Below, one piece after another: positions 35,494-47,671 of a DNA stretch of 64,000 nt. Source of the stretch: Theristus sp. LFF4_11 (taxonomy: Eukaryota; Nematoda; Chromadorea; Monhysterida; Xyalidae); NCBI GenBank assembly GCA_030248135.1, contig JASANC010002349.1, positions 62,001 to 126,000 of the forward strand, given 5' to 3'. Below the pieces are notes generated by a model. The model was not told the DNA's origin, did no database searches, and saw only the letters and a program-made list of their open reading frames with translations. The translations under genes and the position numbers were made by a program. Within the stretch, counting starts at the first letter, position 1. Each line of letters opens with the position of its first letter.

Positions 35494-38400
35494 ATGTCCC
35501 TGTTCGACGACAATGACACTGCTGGTCTTGTCCCGGCCGAGGGCGCGGTGGACACACGCGAGATGGTGCTGCAAGACTCGGACAAAAACACAGAGAAAGA
35601 CCGATATGAACCTGCTGAATCAATCGAAAAACCAAACTCAACTGAGGAAATGAACGAGAAAAACCTGGAAAACACGAAACCAGAGAAATCGCAACCACCG
35701 CCTTCGCCGTCCAAAAAATCTCCCGACTTATTGATTGATATCAGCGACGATGAAAATGAAAATCAGCAAAATAAAGATAACCAGAAAAAGGCATCAACTG
35801 ACAAAGCACCGGCGAATCCATTGGCGGACAGCGACAGTCCAATGACAAGTACTCCAAACAAAACAAAGCCAAAACAAACGGAACCGAAGTCGTCCCCGAT
35901 TAAAGATGCTTCAACACCGTCGTCGAGCAAAGCAAGCCCAGAAACGGAAAAGAAGGCGAAAGCGAGTGATAACGGCGAGTCGAAATGCAATGAGCCGATC
36001 GCAGACGCGGTGGACGAAGAGGAGATGCAGATCGACATCGAGCGCAAGCCACAGAACGGACACGCGATGCAGCACGAGAAACAGCTGCACATGACACAGC
36101 CGGTGGCACGCATCGTGGCACTCGCAGTGGCAAGCATGGTGCTCGCTGGCATGGTGCTGTGCACGGCCACTGCGTCACTGATGCTCGTGCACACGTCGCC
36201 GTCGTTTCAGTCGGTGCAGATCGAGTCAAAATGGATTAACGTGATTCTGCTGTTCAGGTACACAGTTTTCTAAAAAAACGATCGTTTTTGTCGGCAGCAT
36301 CAGAGCTCAGATGACACCGCCAATATAAGGCGTGTCCCAGAACGAAGTGCAATGGCATGCCATTTCAGCGGTCTGTCCGCGCTGCACGCCGTCCGCCAAC
36401 GGACACTCGCCTCGCTGGCCTCGTGTCTGCTGTTCTCGTTGAGCGCCACCGCAGCAGCCGCAATCACCGCCGTGGTGCACGCAATCAACATTTACTTCAG
36501 ACGCATGGACCTCGAGCGAGTCCATGGCAACAGGCAAGCGGTCGGTCGCCTTCAACGTCACGCTTTACATGTCAAGTGAATACTCGTGCTACACGCAAGT
36601 TTTTAAACTTAAAAGCAACGTCTGTGACCTATTTTTTTAAACGTGTCCAACTGAAATGACGTCATTTGCCGCCAAACATGCGCTTGCCGTTCACAATAAA
36701 CCAGATTTTCCGTTTAGCCGATTTCTTCCCGTAAACAAATGGTGAATTTCGAATCAGTCACACCAAACTGACATTTTAACGCCAGTACTTTGACAAACGG
36801 GCGTTTTTAAAGCAAATGACGTCATCTTAGTTCGGACACGTTTGAATAAATCCACAATAGTTAATTTTTAGGATTACCCCCGTAATTACATTGTATTTGG
36901 TTATAGCTGATTTGAATGCTTAGAACTCCGTGAGTTCTAAGTTATAATTTCACAGTTCTCAGCCGAACACTGTGCTGCGTTTCCAGGAGCACCAAGCGTC
37001 GCTGTTCATATACGTCAACAGTGCGCTGGTCATCTTGGGCGCCGTGTCCACTGGTGTGTCAATGTTGCTGTTTCGATCGGTGCTGCACGTCTGTGGCAAG
37101 AACTACGGCTATACAATCAACGTTGATAAACACAGACTGAGATTGGCACTGTTTGGACTGACGCAGGTGATTGTGGGCCTGATGACAACCGCATGGTGGA
37201 CATCGATTGAAGTGTTCTCACAGGTACAGCGGCTTTGCAATAACTTTACTACTCACCATGTAGCTGTTGCTGACATATCAATATTGAATCAATTAGAATA
37301 TATTGGTCGGTTGGTTTTGCAATCACGTCCAAGTTTTGCTGAGCATCCCGCTCGACGGAATGTCAATGAATTTGTGACCTCCAGGGCCGCAGTACTTCCT
37401 TGTCGGGAATGCCAACGAGCGAGCTGCTGACCCATGGCATGCTGTACATGTGCACCGGCTACGTGCAAATGATGGCAACGTCAAAGGGCAACCAGCCGAT
37501 GCTCGTCTGTGCAGCCGTTTTCAACTGCGTCTCACTGTTGCTCACCGTCTATTTTTTCACCAGACCGTTTTCGATCATGTTAGTCTTCCTGTCAATCAGT
37601 TCGCAGCATTGCCAATTGCGAGTGGCCCAGCATCCACAAATTTTCAACTCTCAGGTACTTCATCATTCAACAGTCGGCCGATTTCTTCTCGGAGGCGTTC
37701 ATGGACGGTCGCGTCTGGGTGGCCGGCATGTTGATTCTAATTTACGTCGTTCAGCTGACCATCTCCATCTACTCCGTGATCCGCTTCGTGCATCTCGCTG
37801 CGGCCGAGCGTATCACGCGCATCGACAACATGCTCGAGAGCAAACGCAGATACTTCACACTGCTTTGGTACGTGAATTTATTGAACGTTGCCAGGTGCAC
37901 TTTGATATTATCGACGACGAAACGTGCGTCAATATTGGTCGTTGCAGCCTTGCTCAATTCATCCTCGGCGTCATCTACACATTCTTTGAGTTGATCGCAT
38001 TTGGCGCGTTCTTCCTGTACAAACTGGACTTCAATCCGTTGCCGTTGTTCATAATCACCAGTGGTTAGTTTGCTCAACCATCTTAATCCAAACTCAATCT
38101 TGACACCCACGGCACCAACAACCACTCCCTTGCAGCACTGTTTGCGCGAGGCTCGCTGAAGATGGGCAGTGTGATGCTGTTGACAGTCACCGCAACACTG
38201 ACCGTCTGCTGCTGGTCATTTTCGCTGCGTGACATCTATCTGTTCTTGTACCACGTCCTCGCGCACGGTTTGTTTTGTTTTTGGCTTGGTTTCAACATCA
38301 ACATTTATATGCAACATTGTTGAAATATTGTGCAGTGTTTAGCCTTGGTTATACGGGCACAAGCAGATTTGAACGCCTAATGACAGCCAGTGTGCACATT

Positions 38401-39553
38401 TCAGACGACACCCCCGATGAGCGTATAGTGGTGCCCGGTGGCGGTGGCCAGCAGATGAATGCACGCATGACTGGTGCTGGCTTGATGGTGCATTTCGGCC
38501 TGGCATTCTGTGCACTCGTTGAGTTGGTGACAGCGACGGCGATGTTGTACTTGATCGTGAGGATCCTGCAGACGTCGGTTGCGTGCGTCTGCGAGCGCAT
38601 CCGTGTGCCGCACACGCTCGCCTACGTGCGCTGGTTGACGCTGGTGCAGTGTGCGCTGATGGCTGTGGCGATCGTTGGCGGTTAGTGAAGCAATAAACGC
38701 ATCACACGGACAAAGCCGCTGCGAATGCTGGTGCAAACTGTGAATGCTGATTGATGATCCACGTCAAAGTAACATCCGTGAACGTACTGCTGTCATGCAC
38801 AGTTGTAGTGATTGTTTTGCGGCTGCTGAGTGTTGTAACTCATGCGGCTGCTTTTCCTGGTGCGCTTTAGCGCCGCTGTGAGGCGAATGCCAGTGCCAGT
38901 GAACATCTGCCGGGATACCAAGGAGCTCAGCTTCAAGCACACGCCATCACTCTCCTTGGTGGCGGTAGTCTCCACAGTGGTCACCAATGGCTACCCTGCA
39001 GCGGCTCACGAACATAACTTCCATGCCCTTTTCAGGCATCATTCTGTTCATCGCCCGTCAGTTCTTCCTAGAGAAATTCGGAGACCTGACTCTGACGATC
39101 AGTGTGCTGCTTCTGGTCAGTGCGGTGAGCGTGCACGTGAGCACACGCAGCCAGTCAGTGGCGATGCTGCCAGCGTTCGGCTGCCAGCTGGCGGCGCTCG
39201 TGTTCACCTGGCAAACACTGGACACGTTTGCCTATTTGATTCATGATTTCCTGCTCGACAACCTCTCACGAATGGCGCTGATCGATTTGCACGGCAACAA
39301 GGATCGCGGCGTGCAGTATGAGAAGGTGGAGACGAACCCGTTCGGCCTCGGCGTCGCCTGCGTCGTCTTCGTGGCGCTGCTGACGGGCACGCTGATTGGC
39401 TCGGCGTTGCTCACCGGACTCGCGAGTGTTCTGCAGCAGTGTCGACTGCGAAAACTGGACATGCAGCCCGAGCGCACCACCGAGTTTGTGCACATCGCAA
39501 ATGTGAATGGGGACGCGGAGCTGATGGCGAATCACGATCACAGTGACCGCTGA
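35494..39553 (+). CDS. Unrecognised multi-pass membrane protein (about 908 aa)
   Basis: Nine exons with consistent phases: 35494-36257, 36369-36519 (or 36540), 36987-37223, 37385-37578, 37655-37871, 37895-38063, 38136-38267, 38336-38680 and 39036-39553. The first 205 residues are hydrophilic, acidic and Ser/Pro/Lys-rich with SP and TP pairs (SPSKKSPDLL, DSDSPMTSTP), probably a disordered cytoplasmic tail. About 14 hydrophobic segments follow, for example VARIVALAVASMVLAGMVLC, GMLILIYVVQLTISIYSVI, LAQFILGVIYTFFELIAFGA and VACVVFVALLTGTLIGSALL. They are spaced as repeated four-helix-like blocks joined by short loops. No transporter or receptor motif was recognised. The exon 2 donor is uncertain (GTCCAT or GTCGGT; both keep frame). 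The large intron 38681-39035 has an open but phase-incompatible stretch that was left out. It may be a lineage-specific family. Confidence 0.75.
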
Positions 39554-40930
39554 TTCGTGTGTTTTTGCGGAATTGTTTAGTCATTTACTTGCAATCAATT
39601 CATAATGATAATTACTTGGTGCATTGATTATTTTGTAAATTGTTGTCCATCCACTGTCGTTTTCACTTACTCATACACCCACACATACTGCACAACATTG
39701 CCAATAATTGATTGAAAGCCAGATTCAAACCGCATCAATTCTTCGTCATTTTTCTCTCGATGATACAACTCTGATGTCAGTTTAGACAATCCCGTTATGA
39801 CATGTCATTGTCTCACACAACTTGCATTCAGTTATTATCATGTTTTGTTTGTTTTACATCGCAAGGAAATAAATTTAATGAGTTGAGCAGATTTGAGCGC
39901 AACTGATAAAACTTCATTCCAATGCAAGAACGAACGAAACGATGCAGTTAAGGGACGAAAACGAATAACCAGGTTGTCATTAAACAAGTTCACATGTCCA
40001 CTCCATCGTATCTTCATCTGAATCAAATCAAACTTTATACTCGCAACAAGCTTAATCAAAAACAGAGCTTGTGTTGTCGTTTCGCAGTAACCACAACGTT
40101 TCTCTGGAGTTATTAGAACAAACCGTTTGTCTGGGATTTTGAACGTGGTTAAAAAAGCACTTAGGGGAGGCGAAAATTACTGCAATTCAACAACATTAAC
40201 AGATTGGTTGGAGAGAAGTGCGTGGTCAAGAGCTTCAAACTTTCATTGGTTGCCAATTACCCCCGCTTGCAGATTTGCGATGTTTCGCTGGTGGCCCCTC
40301 GGTTGGCAACAACAGATGGACCCGTTTGGATTCGTTGCTTGCTTTACTAGCAGCACCATTCGCTTTTTTTGCTTTTGCAGGCACGTCAGCAAAATTGCGG
40401 CCACTGCCGTTAGAGGCAACGGGACCAGAGAACTTCAACTCAGCACTGCCGCCTGCAGAGTGTTGTTGCCGACTTATCGGTCGCCAGCCACGTGCCTGTT
40501 TCTGACGAGCGGTGCCTGAAAAATGGCAGAGAAAAAGCACGATGCACTGTCAACAACGAGCTATAGCTGCTGTGCTGCCATACTCTTTGTGCGTGAACTG
40601 TCGCACAGCATGATCAACGAAAAGAACTCAGTGCGATCCGTTGTGCTTATCAGCCTCGGACCAGAGATGAAGTTTCTTGGGCTGGTGTCAGAACAAACGG
40701 CAACCGCAAAAGAATCGTCTGCACACGTCTCACAAAAACAAACTGTTGTTGCCCCCGCCCACCCTCCATACCGACGGATTCGACAAGATTTTATCATTGT
40801 CAGATCAGCACGACATGAGATGGCATGGCGGAGCGGAAATGAGAATCAGCAGTAACAACAAAGGAAAACGTGGAAAACCAAAAAGGACGGAAAAGCAAAC
40901 TGAAAGAAAACCAAAACCAAAATGTAAACT
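39554..40930. other. Intergenic with unassigned open frames
   Basis: On the minus strand 40540-40235 is open after a TTTTTCAG acceptor-like site and encodes a Lys/Ala/Ser-rich tail. On the plus strand 40523-40855 is open from an ATG in good context (AAAATGG). They overlap; neither resembles a known family and no partner exon could be fixed. One of them may be a small gene or terminal exon. Confidence 0.3.
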
Positions 40931-41828
40931 CTAAATTCTCGATTTACTACTGTTGTTTGACTGATCAGACTTTGCAGTGACGCCGCGAGCCCGAGGATTC
41001 GTGAGCAGTGGAGCGCCGTGCGCCGTGGACGCTGCCGGCACGTGCGCGCTGTCGCCGGCGCTGGCAGCTGGCTCGCCATTGGCTGCTCCCGCGTTCTTCG
41101 GCTGCTGCACAAACTCCATCTTGAAATCACTCATGTTCGGCTGCTCGCTGTACGCCAGAAAAAATCTGCAAAATTAAAAAAAGAAAAAGATGCGCAACAA
41201 CCGAGAGAAACTGGATGTTCACGAAGAGACGAAGCATTTGAGGCACACACTCGCCGCATTTGTTCAATTCGGCAAACTTGCCGACTGACACGGACAGTTG
41301 GCCCTTGTGCACGTTGGTGTACGCGTTGTGGAGACGGCACAGATCGCCTGCAAGGAACGTGTTGGTGTTTTACTGCTGCACATCGCATTCTGCCTGTATT
41401 CATCGTCGACTTTTGACAAGATTCATCAAGCAAGCACAAAGCAGACTGACCGGGCACAAGCGCGTCACACATGTCGTTCCACAGACTCATATTGACGCTG
41501 CCCGTCTGATCGGCGATTCTGATTGTTGAAACTAAACTTCCATCTTTCGTTGAACGGGAAGCACCTGAAAAACACAAAACGATGCACTGAATGTCCTTTG
41601 ACAGACTTCGTACGTCTCGCTGCTGTGGACGTTTCGAAAAGAAAAGTCCAATCGCAATCAAAACCAAGCCGAGCCTTTTCTTTCGAAGTGAAAACAATTA
41701 CTATACAAATGAAAAACAAAGATAACCGACTCACCAACATCAAGTACAATAAAATATAAGTTCACTGCCTTCATGTTTGGCACCAAATCTTTAACATTTG
41801 TGAATGTTTTACGGCTGGAACTTTCCAT
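40931..41828 (-). CDS. NABP: SOSS complex subunit B / NABP single-strand DNA-binding protein
   Basis: Four minus-strand exons: 41828-41735, 41564-41451, 41347-41251 and 41165-40931 (540 bases, 179 residues), all phases consistent. The N-terminus TNVKDLVPNMKAVNLYFIVL matches the OB-fold start of human SSB1/2. STKDGSLVSTIRIADQTGSV, MSLWND, VPGDLCRL, VHKGQLSVSVG and FFLAYSEQPNMSDF follow the OB fold strand by strand, including the aromatic and Lys residues usual for single-strand DNA contact. The tail from about residue 120 is Ala/Ser/Asn-rich and disordered, as in the family. With INTS3 and INIP these proteins form the SOSS complex, which binds single-stranded DNA in double-strand break repair. 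Length is slightly below human (204-211). Confidence 0.92.
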
Positions 41829-41923
41829 TTCAGTGTATTCTCGAATTCAAGTCCAAACTCCAAGTCCATTCACCAACTGGAAAGAAGTCAAACGCAAACC
41901 TAAAGGAAAGGTCTGGTCTGGTC

Positions 41924-42661
41924 TAGAGATGTCAAGAAAAAAAATTTCTATTTTTTTTCTTTAAAAAAATTTTTTTTTAAATTTTTTTTTTAAATGAAAG
42001 TTGTTCAGAATTTTTCAGGGAGTCCGAATATCACCATCTGAGGAGCCACCGACTTACCATATGACCCCCACTCATATGGGAGGAGGGTGAAAATTTCAGA
42101 CTTGGTTTCGGCGACCCCATTTTCCCACCGACGACATCACGTCTCGTGTTTTGCCTCTCAATTCACCTCAAATAACACGGAAACAAGTTCAACAACAAAC
42201 CGGTGTGATCATGCTGACGACACGAGGCGAAACAGCAACGAGCAACCAACGAAGTTACGCTTGCAGTGGCAGACAGTGCAATTTCGACCTTTCGAGATCC
42301 TGAAAAACGATGCGTAAATGTGAGTTCTCTGCTTCTATCTCACCTTAGCGGCATCGGAATTTGTTGAACTAGCCTTTGCGACGCTCAAGTACTTCAATGC
42401 GCGAGTCGATCATCACTCACCAAGGCTAAAAACAGTCGATAAATCAATCCAGAATACCACCTGCAGCGTTGAAGACTAAGTGACAAGGTAAAGTCAAAGA
42501 AAATTTTTGTTGAACTTTCGAAAAATTATGCCAAAAACGGCATTTTCAGGGCACATTAAAGAAAAAATTTCAAAAATTTTTAATAAAAAAATAAAAAAAA
42601 TGCTCATTTTTTTACTTTTTTTTTAAATTGAAAAAAATTTTTTTTGACCCTTACATCTCTA
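41924..42661 (+). mobile_element. hAT-like element with TAGAGATGT ends, copy 1
   Basis: Termini TAGAGATGTCAAG and ACATCTCTA, with internal A/T homopolymer blocks at both ends. Flanks share GGTCTGG close to both ends, but an exact 8-bp duplication cannot be aligned, perhaps because the target is itself repetitive. The interior matches 43628-44446. Confidence 0.8.
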
Positions 42662-43023
42662 GGTCTGGAACTCTGAAATTTTTTAAACTTTTAAAAATAT
42701 CTTTTTTCTGTTTTAAATCGGGAGTTTAAAAAAAGGTGCATGCATTCGAACCGCGCTGACGCGCTGAGTTAGAATATTGCATTTTTAGAACCAAATAAAG
42801 CTGCTTAAAATTGACAAAAACTTTCATGAAAATTAGCCTCCGACGTCAATTTGGACCTACCTTTTGCAGCATAGGCCGTGGTTCACGTTCCAAATGGTTT
42901 TTCAGTGTTCCATATTACTTTCTTGAATACTTTTTTTATTATTTTTTTTTTATTTGTTCGCGCGGCGGTTCCGGAAACCCTAAAGGTACCAAACTCCGGC
43001 GGAAACGGGCAATACTGCCCGAG
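42662..43023. other. Spacer, nothing recognised
   Basis: AT-rich, no supported gene. Confidence 0.4.
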
Positions 43024-43619
43024 TAGGGTTGTTAAAAAAACAAAAATCGTCATTTTTGTTTTGTTTTTACTTAAAAAAAATTCAAAAATTAAAGTTGTGC
43101 TAAATCAACCAGAGAGTTTGAAGAACCACATTTGATGTGCAATCGCCTCCCGAATGACTCCCGTATGGCCAGTACCGTGGGACCAAAAAAAATTTCGAAG
43201 GGGGGGGGGTATGGTGCCGTGGGGGGGGGGGGGGGGGTGCCGACCAAAGTGAGGGGGGGGTCCAAACTATGGTAACGTAAGACCCCCCATGGGTGCATTT
43301 TTTCAAAAATTTTTTTGGGGGGGGGGGGCCCACCCCCATGATATTTTTTCGCTTAAATTTTGAAGGAAAAACGCTAAATTTTGCTGCAAAATCTTTGAAA
43401 TTACAATGAAGATGGTCAAGTTTTTACGTGCGTTTTGGGGGCCAAAACACAAGAAGAGACATGGTAACGGTTTGGAAAAGGGGTAATTGAGGACTGAGGT
43501 CACCAAAAGAAAATCTGCAAAGTTCCGCCATACGGGAGTCATTCGGGAGGCGCTTGCATATCATACAACTTGTATGTGGTTCTTCGAACTCCCTGATTTA
43601 TTTAGCACAACTTTGATTG
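43024..43619. mobile_element. Rearranged TAGGGTTGTT element with C/G MITE fragment
   Basis: 43024-43168 matches the left end of the 7964-9031 element. A C/G MITE fragment starting CAGTACCGTGGGAC follows (43169-43430). Then 43430-43615 matches the same element in reverse orientation. A deletion or inversion accompanied the insertion. Confidence 0.65.
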
Positions 43620-43627
43620 GTTGGCCT

Positions 43628-44446
43628 TAGAGATGTCAAGAAAAAAAAATTTTCTATTTTTTTTCTTTTAAAAAAAAATTTTTAAATTTTTTTTTTAAAT
43701 GAAAGTTGTTCAGAATTTTTCAGGGAGTCCGAATATCACCATCTGAGGAGCCACCGACTTACCAGGTTTGCCTACTTTATTCAAAAAGCGTAAAATAAAA
43801 CGCGCTTTAAAAATGATTTTGAAAAAATAATTTTTTTTCTTGATTTGCAAATGTTTGGAAATTAATGAAGGGAGGAAAACAGAGAGAACAAAAAATTGAC
43901 GACGACGATTGTGGTCCGTTGTGTTGTTTGAAGTGGATGGAATTGAATTTTGAGAAACATATGACCCCCACTCATATGGGAGGAGGGTGAAAATTTCAGA
44001 CTTGGTTTCGGCGACCCCATTTTCCCACCGACGACATCACGTCTCGTGTTTTGCCTCTCAATTCACCTCAAATAACATGGAAACAAGTTCCACAACAAAA
44101 CGATGCGTAAATGTGAGTTCTCTGCTTCTATCTCACCTTAGCGACATCGGAATTTGTTGAACTAGCCTTTGCGACGCTCAAGTACTTCAATGCGCGAGTC
44201 GATCATCACTCACCAAGGCTGAAAACAGTCGATAAATCAATCCAGAATACCACCTGCAGCGTTGAAGACTAAGTGACAAGGTAAAGTCAAAGAAAATTTT
44301 TGTTGAACTTTCGAAAAATTATGCCAAAAACGGCATTTTCAGGGCACGTTAAAGAAAAAATTTCAAAAATTTTTAATAAAAAAATGCTCATTTTTTTTAC
44401 TTAAAAAAAAAATTAAAAAAATTTTTTTTTGACCCTTACATCTCTA
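43628..44446 (+). mobile_element. hAT-like element with TAGAGATGT ends, copy 2
   Basis: Termini TAGAGATGTCAAG and ACATCTCTA, with a perfect 8-bp target duplication GTTGGCCT (43620-43627, 44447-44454). Compared with the copy at 41924-42661 it carries about 196 extra bases (about 43763-43958) after GACTTACCA and lacks a stretch near 44095-44100 that is present in copy 1 (42190-42300). Confidence 0.93.
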
Positions 44447-44454
44447 GTTGGCCT

Positions 44455-45233
44455 ACATGTTTAAACGACGGTTTAAAGACATTTGCGTTAAAAGACATTT
44501 ACCTAGAAACTAACTGCGTGTTTAACGGTTAAAATAAACTACAATTCTCCGAATATGTCCTAAACCTAATCCTAAGCAAAGCCTGAGCCTAATCCTAATT
44601 CTAAGTTCAGCCCTAAGCCTAAGCCAAGCCTTTTTAGAAGTGCGGTGCACGAGCAAATAGCGCACGTGACCACTCCAGGGAAGGGAATCCATTCCATAAT
44701 CCTAATCCTGTTTAAACATGTAACATTAGGACTTTAGTTTCTGAACTTAAAAAAATTTAAAAAAAAACAAAAATGACGATTTTTGTTTTTTTTTAACAAA
44801 TCTAGTCGCGGCCCACGACTCATTGTACGCAATATGTTTACCCAACCAAAAACAGGCTTGGCTTAGGATTAGGATTAGGAACCTACAACGACTCATTGCA
44901 AGCAACCTTAGATTAAAAATCACAAAAATCGCTTTTAAGAATGCATACAAATCGTTGGGCCATTCATTGTGTGGGGCCATTTATTTTGTGTGGGGCCATT
45001 CATTTTGTCTTGGCCCATTTATTTTGAGTAGGGCCATTTATTTTGTCTTGGGCCAAGATAGCTAAAACGCTAAAAAGCTATAAAAACAGCAAAATAATGC
45101 TAAAAATACACTAAAAATCAAGTATAAACGCGTATTTTACTTAAAATTAGCAAAATTTTCAAGAATTACGAGCAAAAATGGTCAATTTTTGTCAAAAATT
45201 GACTCATTTTATGTCTTCGAAGACAAAATTTTT
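44455..45233 (+). repeat. Telomere-like tract, GGCCATTTATTTTG array, TAGATAGATA element fragment
   Basis: CCTAAT-type degenerate telomere tract at about 44562-44632 and TTAGGA at about 44865-44880. Then five or so copies of a 19-20 bp GGGCCATTTATTTTGTCTT unit (44958-45053). From 45055 to 45233 comes the left part of a TAGATAGATA-family element that continues at 47042. Confidence 0.7.
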
Positions 45234-47033
45234 GGCGTGCGTTCGATTGCGGCCCATTAGATAGCGGCCGAAGCATTGCGGCCGAAGCATTGCGGCCTGA
45301 AGGATTGCGGCCTGAAGGATTGCGGCCTAGGACGATTGCGGCCTGAAGGATTGCGGCCTGGACGATTGCGGCCTGAAGGATTGCGGCCTGGGACGGTTGC
45401 GGCCTGGGACGATTGCGGCCTGGGACGATTGCGGCCCGGGACGATTGCGGCCCACGAAATTTTAAAGCGGTGTCATTGTCTTTGTCGCACGCAACTGGTT
45501 ATGTTATTCTCGCACACGAGTTTTCAATTCTTTTTTTCAAACAAAGTTGTTTTTTGTTTATTGATTAGTAATTATGTTTTTTTAGAACCCCAAATCGAAA
45601 TCTTCCATGCTCAACTTTCCTTGTCGCCGGGCAGAGCTATATTTCATCTGAGCCTTTTTTGTTTAATTTGTTATTAAAGTTTTAAACTACCAATTAATTA
45701 TTTAAAATTAAACCAACAAAAAATTCCCGTTAAAAATCAAAACTGTACTTTCTTATAAAATTATCTAGCTAGATATCTGAAAAATTTCTTTTGTCTCGAG
45801 TTGGGTCCTCAGGCAGAGACCCCACCTTGGGTTGTTGAAAAAAACAAAAATCGTCATTTTTTTATTGAAAAAAATTCAGAAATTAAAGTTGTGCTAAATT
45901 AACCAGGGAGTTCGAAGAACCACATTTGATGTGCAAGCGCCTCCCGAATGATTCCCGAAAACTTTCCAGATTTTGTTTGGGTAACTTCATTCACCCCTTT
46001 TCCAAACCGTTACCATGCCTCTTGTGTTTTGACCCCCAAAACGTCACTAATTGTCCCCAGCTCAAGTGAAAACACACATACCGGGTTGAAATTCGATCAA
46101 TTCTGATGATGGCGCGACGACAGGACACGAAACAGCAACCAGACAACGTGGCGCTAGCAAACGGAGCAGCTCGGACGCTCAGAAATCAGATTGCAAAGCG
46201 AATTGTCACCTTATCTGCATCGGAAATGGTAGCCAAGCTGTGGAACGCTCAAAAACTTCATCGCCGAAGTTGTCGAAGCCTAAAATCAGTCGGTTAAACG
46301 GTCCAAAATCGACTGCTGACGGTTTTACGAGGCAATATCAAAGAAAATTTTTGTTGAACTTTTAAAAAAAATGTGCCAAAATTAAGGTTTTCAGAGCATA
46401 TTAGAGGGAAAATTCTTGAATTTTTTAATAGGCATTTTTAATCACATAAAAAATTTCGATTTTTGTTTAACAACCTTAACCCCACACCCAGCATTTGTTT
46501 CAAATCAAACCTCCAGAATCTTGGATTTTCAAACATAAGGATTCAAACAACAACAATTCATTTCAATTCAATTCAATTCAATTCAATTTCTATTCAATTC
46601 AATTTTTTTATTGCTAACAGCGGCGCAAATATTGGCGCAAATATCAACGATCGATTCGACGCAAACGCAGCAGACACGACGACGACGATGGTTTAAACCA
46701 TTGTTGTTCCAGAGCAGGGGTGTTGGGCGGGGGGGGGGCGATATAATTGACCTGGAAAGGTGACAAAGCATAAAAACTTTGTGGGCCGCAATCGTCCCAG
46801 GCCGCAATCGTCCCGGGCCGCAATCGTCCCAGGCCGCAATCGTCCCGGGCCGCTATCGTCCCAGGCCGCTATCGTCCCAGGCCGCTATCGTCCGGGCCGC
46901 TATCGTCCAGGCCGCTATCGTCCAGGCCGCTATGCTTCGGCCGCAATCGTCCAGGCCGCAATCCTTCAGGCCGCTACGCTTCGGCCGCAATCGTCCAGGC
47001 CGCAATCTCTTGGGCCGCAAAAGTACATTTGCC
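45234..47033 (+). mobile_element. 1.8-kb element with inverted GCGGCC-array ends, copy 1
   Basis: Ends GGCGTGCG and CATTTGCC, with a perfect 8-bp target duplication AAATTTTT (45226-45233, 47034-47041). The left end has an array of a 14-16 bp unit (GCGGCCTGGGACGATT and variants, 45240-45450). The right end has the same unit inverted (AATCGTCCCAGGCCGC, 46783-47033). The target is a TAGATAGATA element whose empty form is at 19035-19351. A TAGGGTTGTT element is nested at 45828-46478. An inverted twin is at 57225-59045. No transposase frame. Confidence 0.93.
45828..46478 (+). mobile_element. TAGGGTTGTT-family element nested in the 1.8-kb element
   Basis: Left end TTGGGTTGTTGAA and right end TTTAACAACCTTA. 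Flanks ACCCCACC (45820-45827) and ACCCCACA (46479-46486) match at 7 of 8 positions, an aged target duplication. This copy lacks the SINE seen at 8378-8725. Confidence 0.85.
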
Positions 47034-47041
47034 AAATTTTT

Positions 47042-47191
47042 AGATAGATAGCTGGCTGAGAAATTTTTTTAGATAGATAATAGCTGAGCCGAAAAAACCT
47101 GTCTGATAGAGATAGATTCGAAAATTTTTAGGGGGGGGGCCGCGCCCGCCCCCCCCCCCCCAACCCCCCCCCCCCCCCTAGAACAACTATG
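47042..47191 (+). mobile_element. Right part of interrupted TAGATAGATA element
   Basis: Continues the fragment at 45055-45233 and ends GAACAACTATG, matching the right end of the 18879-19351 element. Confidence 0.8.
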
Positions 47192-47671
47192 GACATTCTC
47201 GTACCCACCCCCACCAGGACCAAAATTAGACAGTGAGTGACACCCCCAAAACTTTCCCGGACCACTTTAAAATCATAAAATTTTTGTTCAAAAGTCATGA
47301 TTTTTTGTCTCTGAAGTCCATAATAGGTATCTGTTTATCCAGAAAATTTGGTCCAGATATCTTGCTTCGGCATCGCTATCTTGCTTCGTATCGTATCGCA
47401 TTTCTGCATTATTTGGATTGGACTGAGCACAAACACAAACCCGTTTAACGTTTGAGCAAAAAGTTTTGACTGTAGACGCGAGTTTCGCGAAACCATGATT
47501 CTTTAACAGTACCTCCTGTTTCAACAACCCCAGTGATGTGATCATTGAATTTTAGTCTTTCCTTACAATAACAATTGTATCAGTATTGGACGTCAGGAGC
47601 AATTCAGTTTATTTGATGCATGATTGATGTAAGTTTGTTGTCTTCATTAAATAAAAATCGCCCATTGTTGA
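47192..47671. other. Spacer, nothing recognised
   Basis: No supported gene. An AAATAAAAAT stretch near 47650 may provide the poly(A) context of the neighbouring minus-strand gene only if read on the other strand; unclear. Confidence 0.35.

Noticed and set aside
38842..39035. Extra exon of the multi-pass protein
   Set aside because: The open stretch after CGCTTTAG has the wrong phase for the exon before it, whereas skipping to 39036 gives a perfect in-frame join.
45240..47033. CRISPR-like regular repeats
   Set aside because: Units of 14-21 bp are directly contiguous without unique spacers, sit in inverted pairs and lie in a eukaryotic genome.
46760..47051. Frames with RPGRYRPGRY or SSQAAIVPGR repeats (also 45276-45677, 57154-57496, 58713-59062)
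   Set aside because: Translations of GCGGCC arrays, open in several frames at once.
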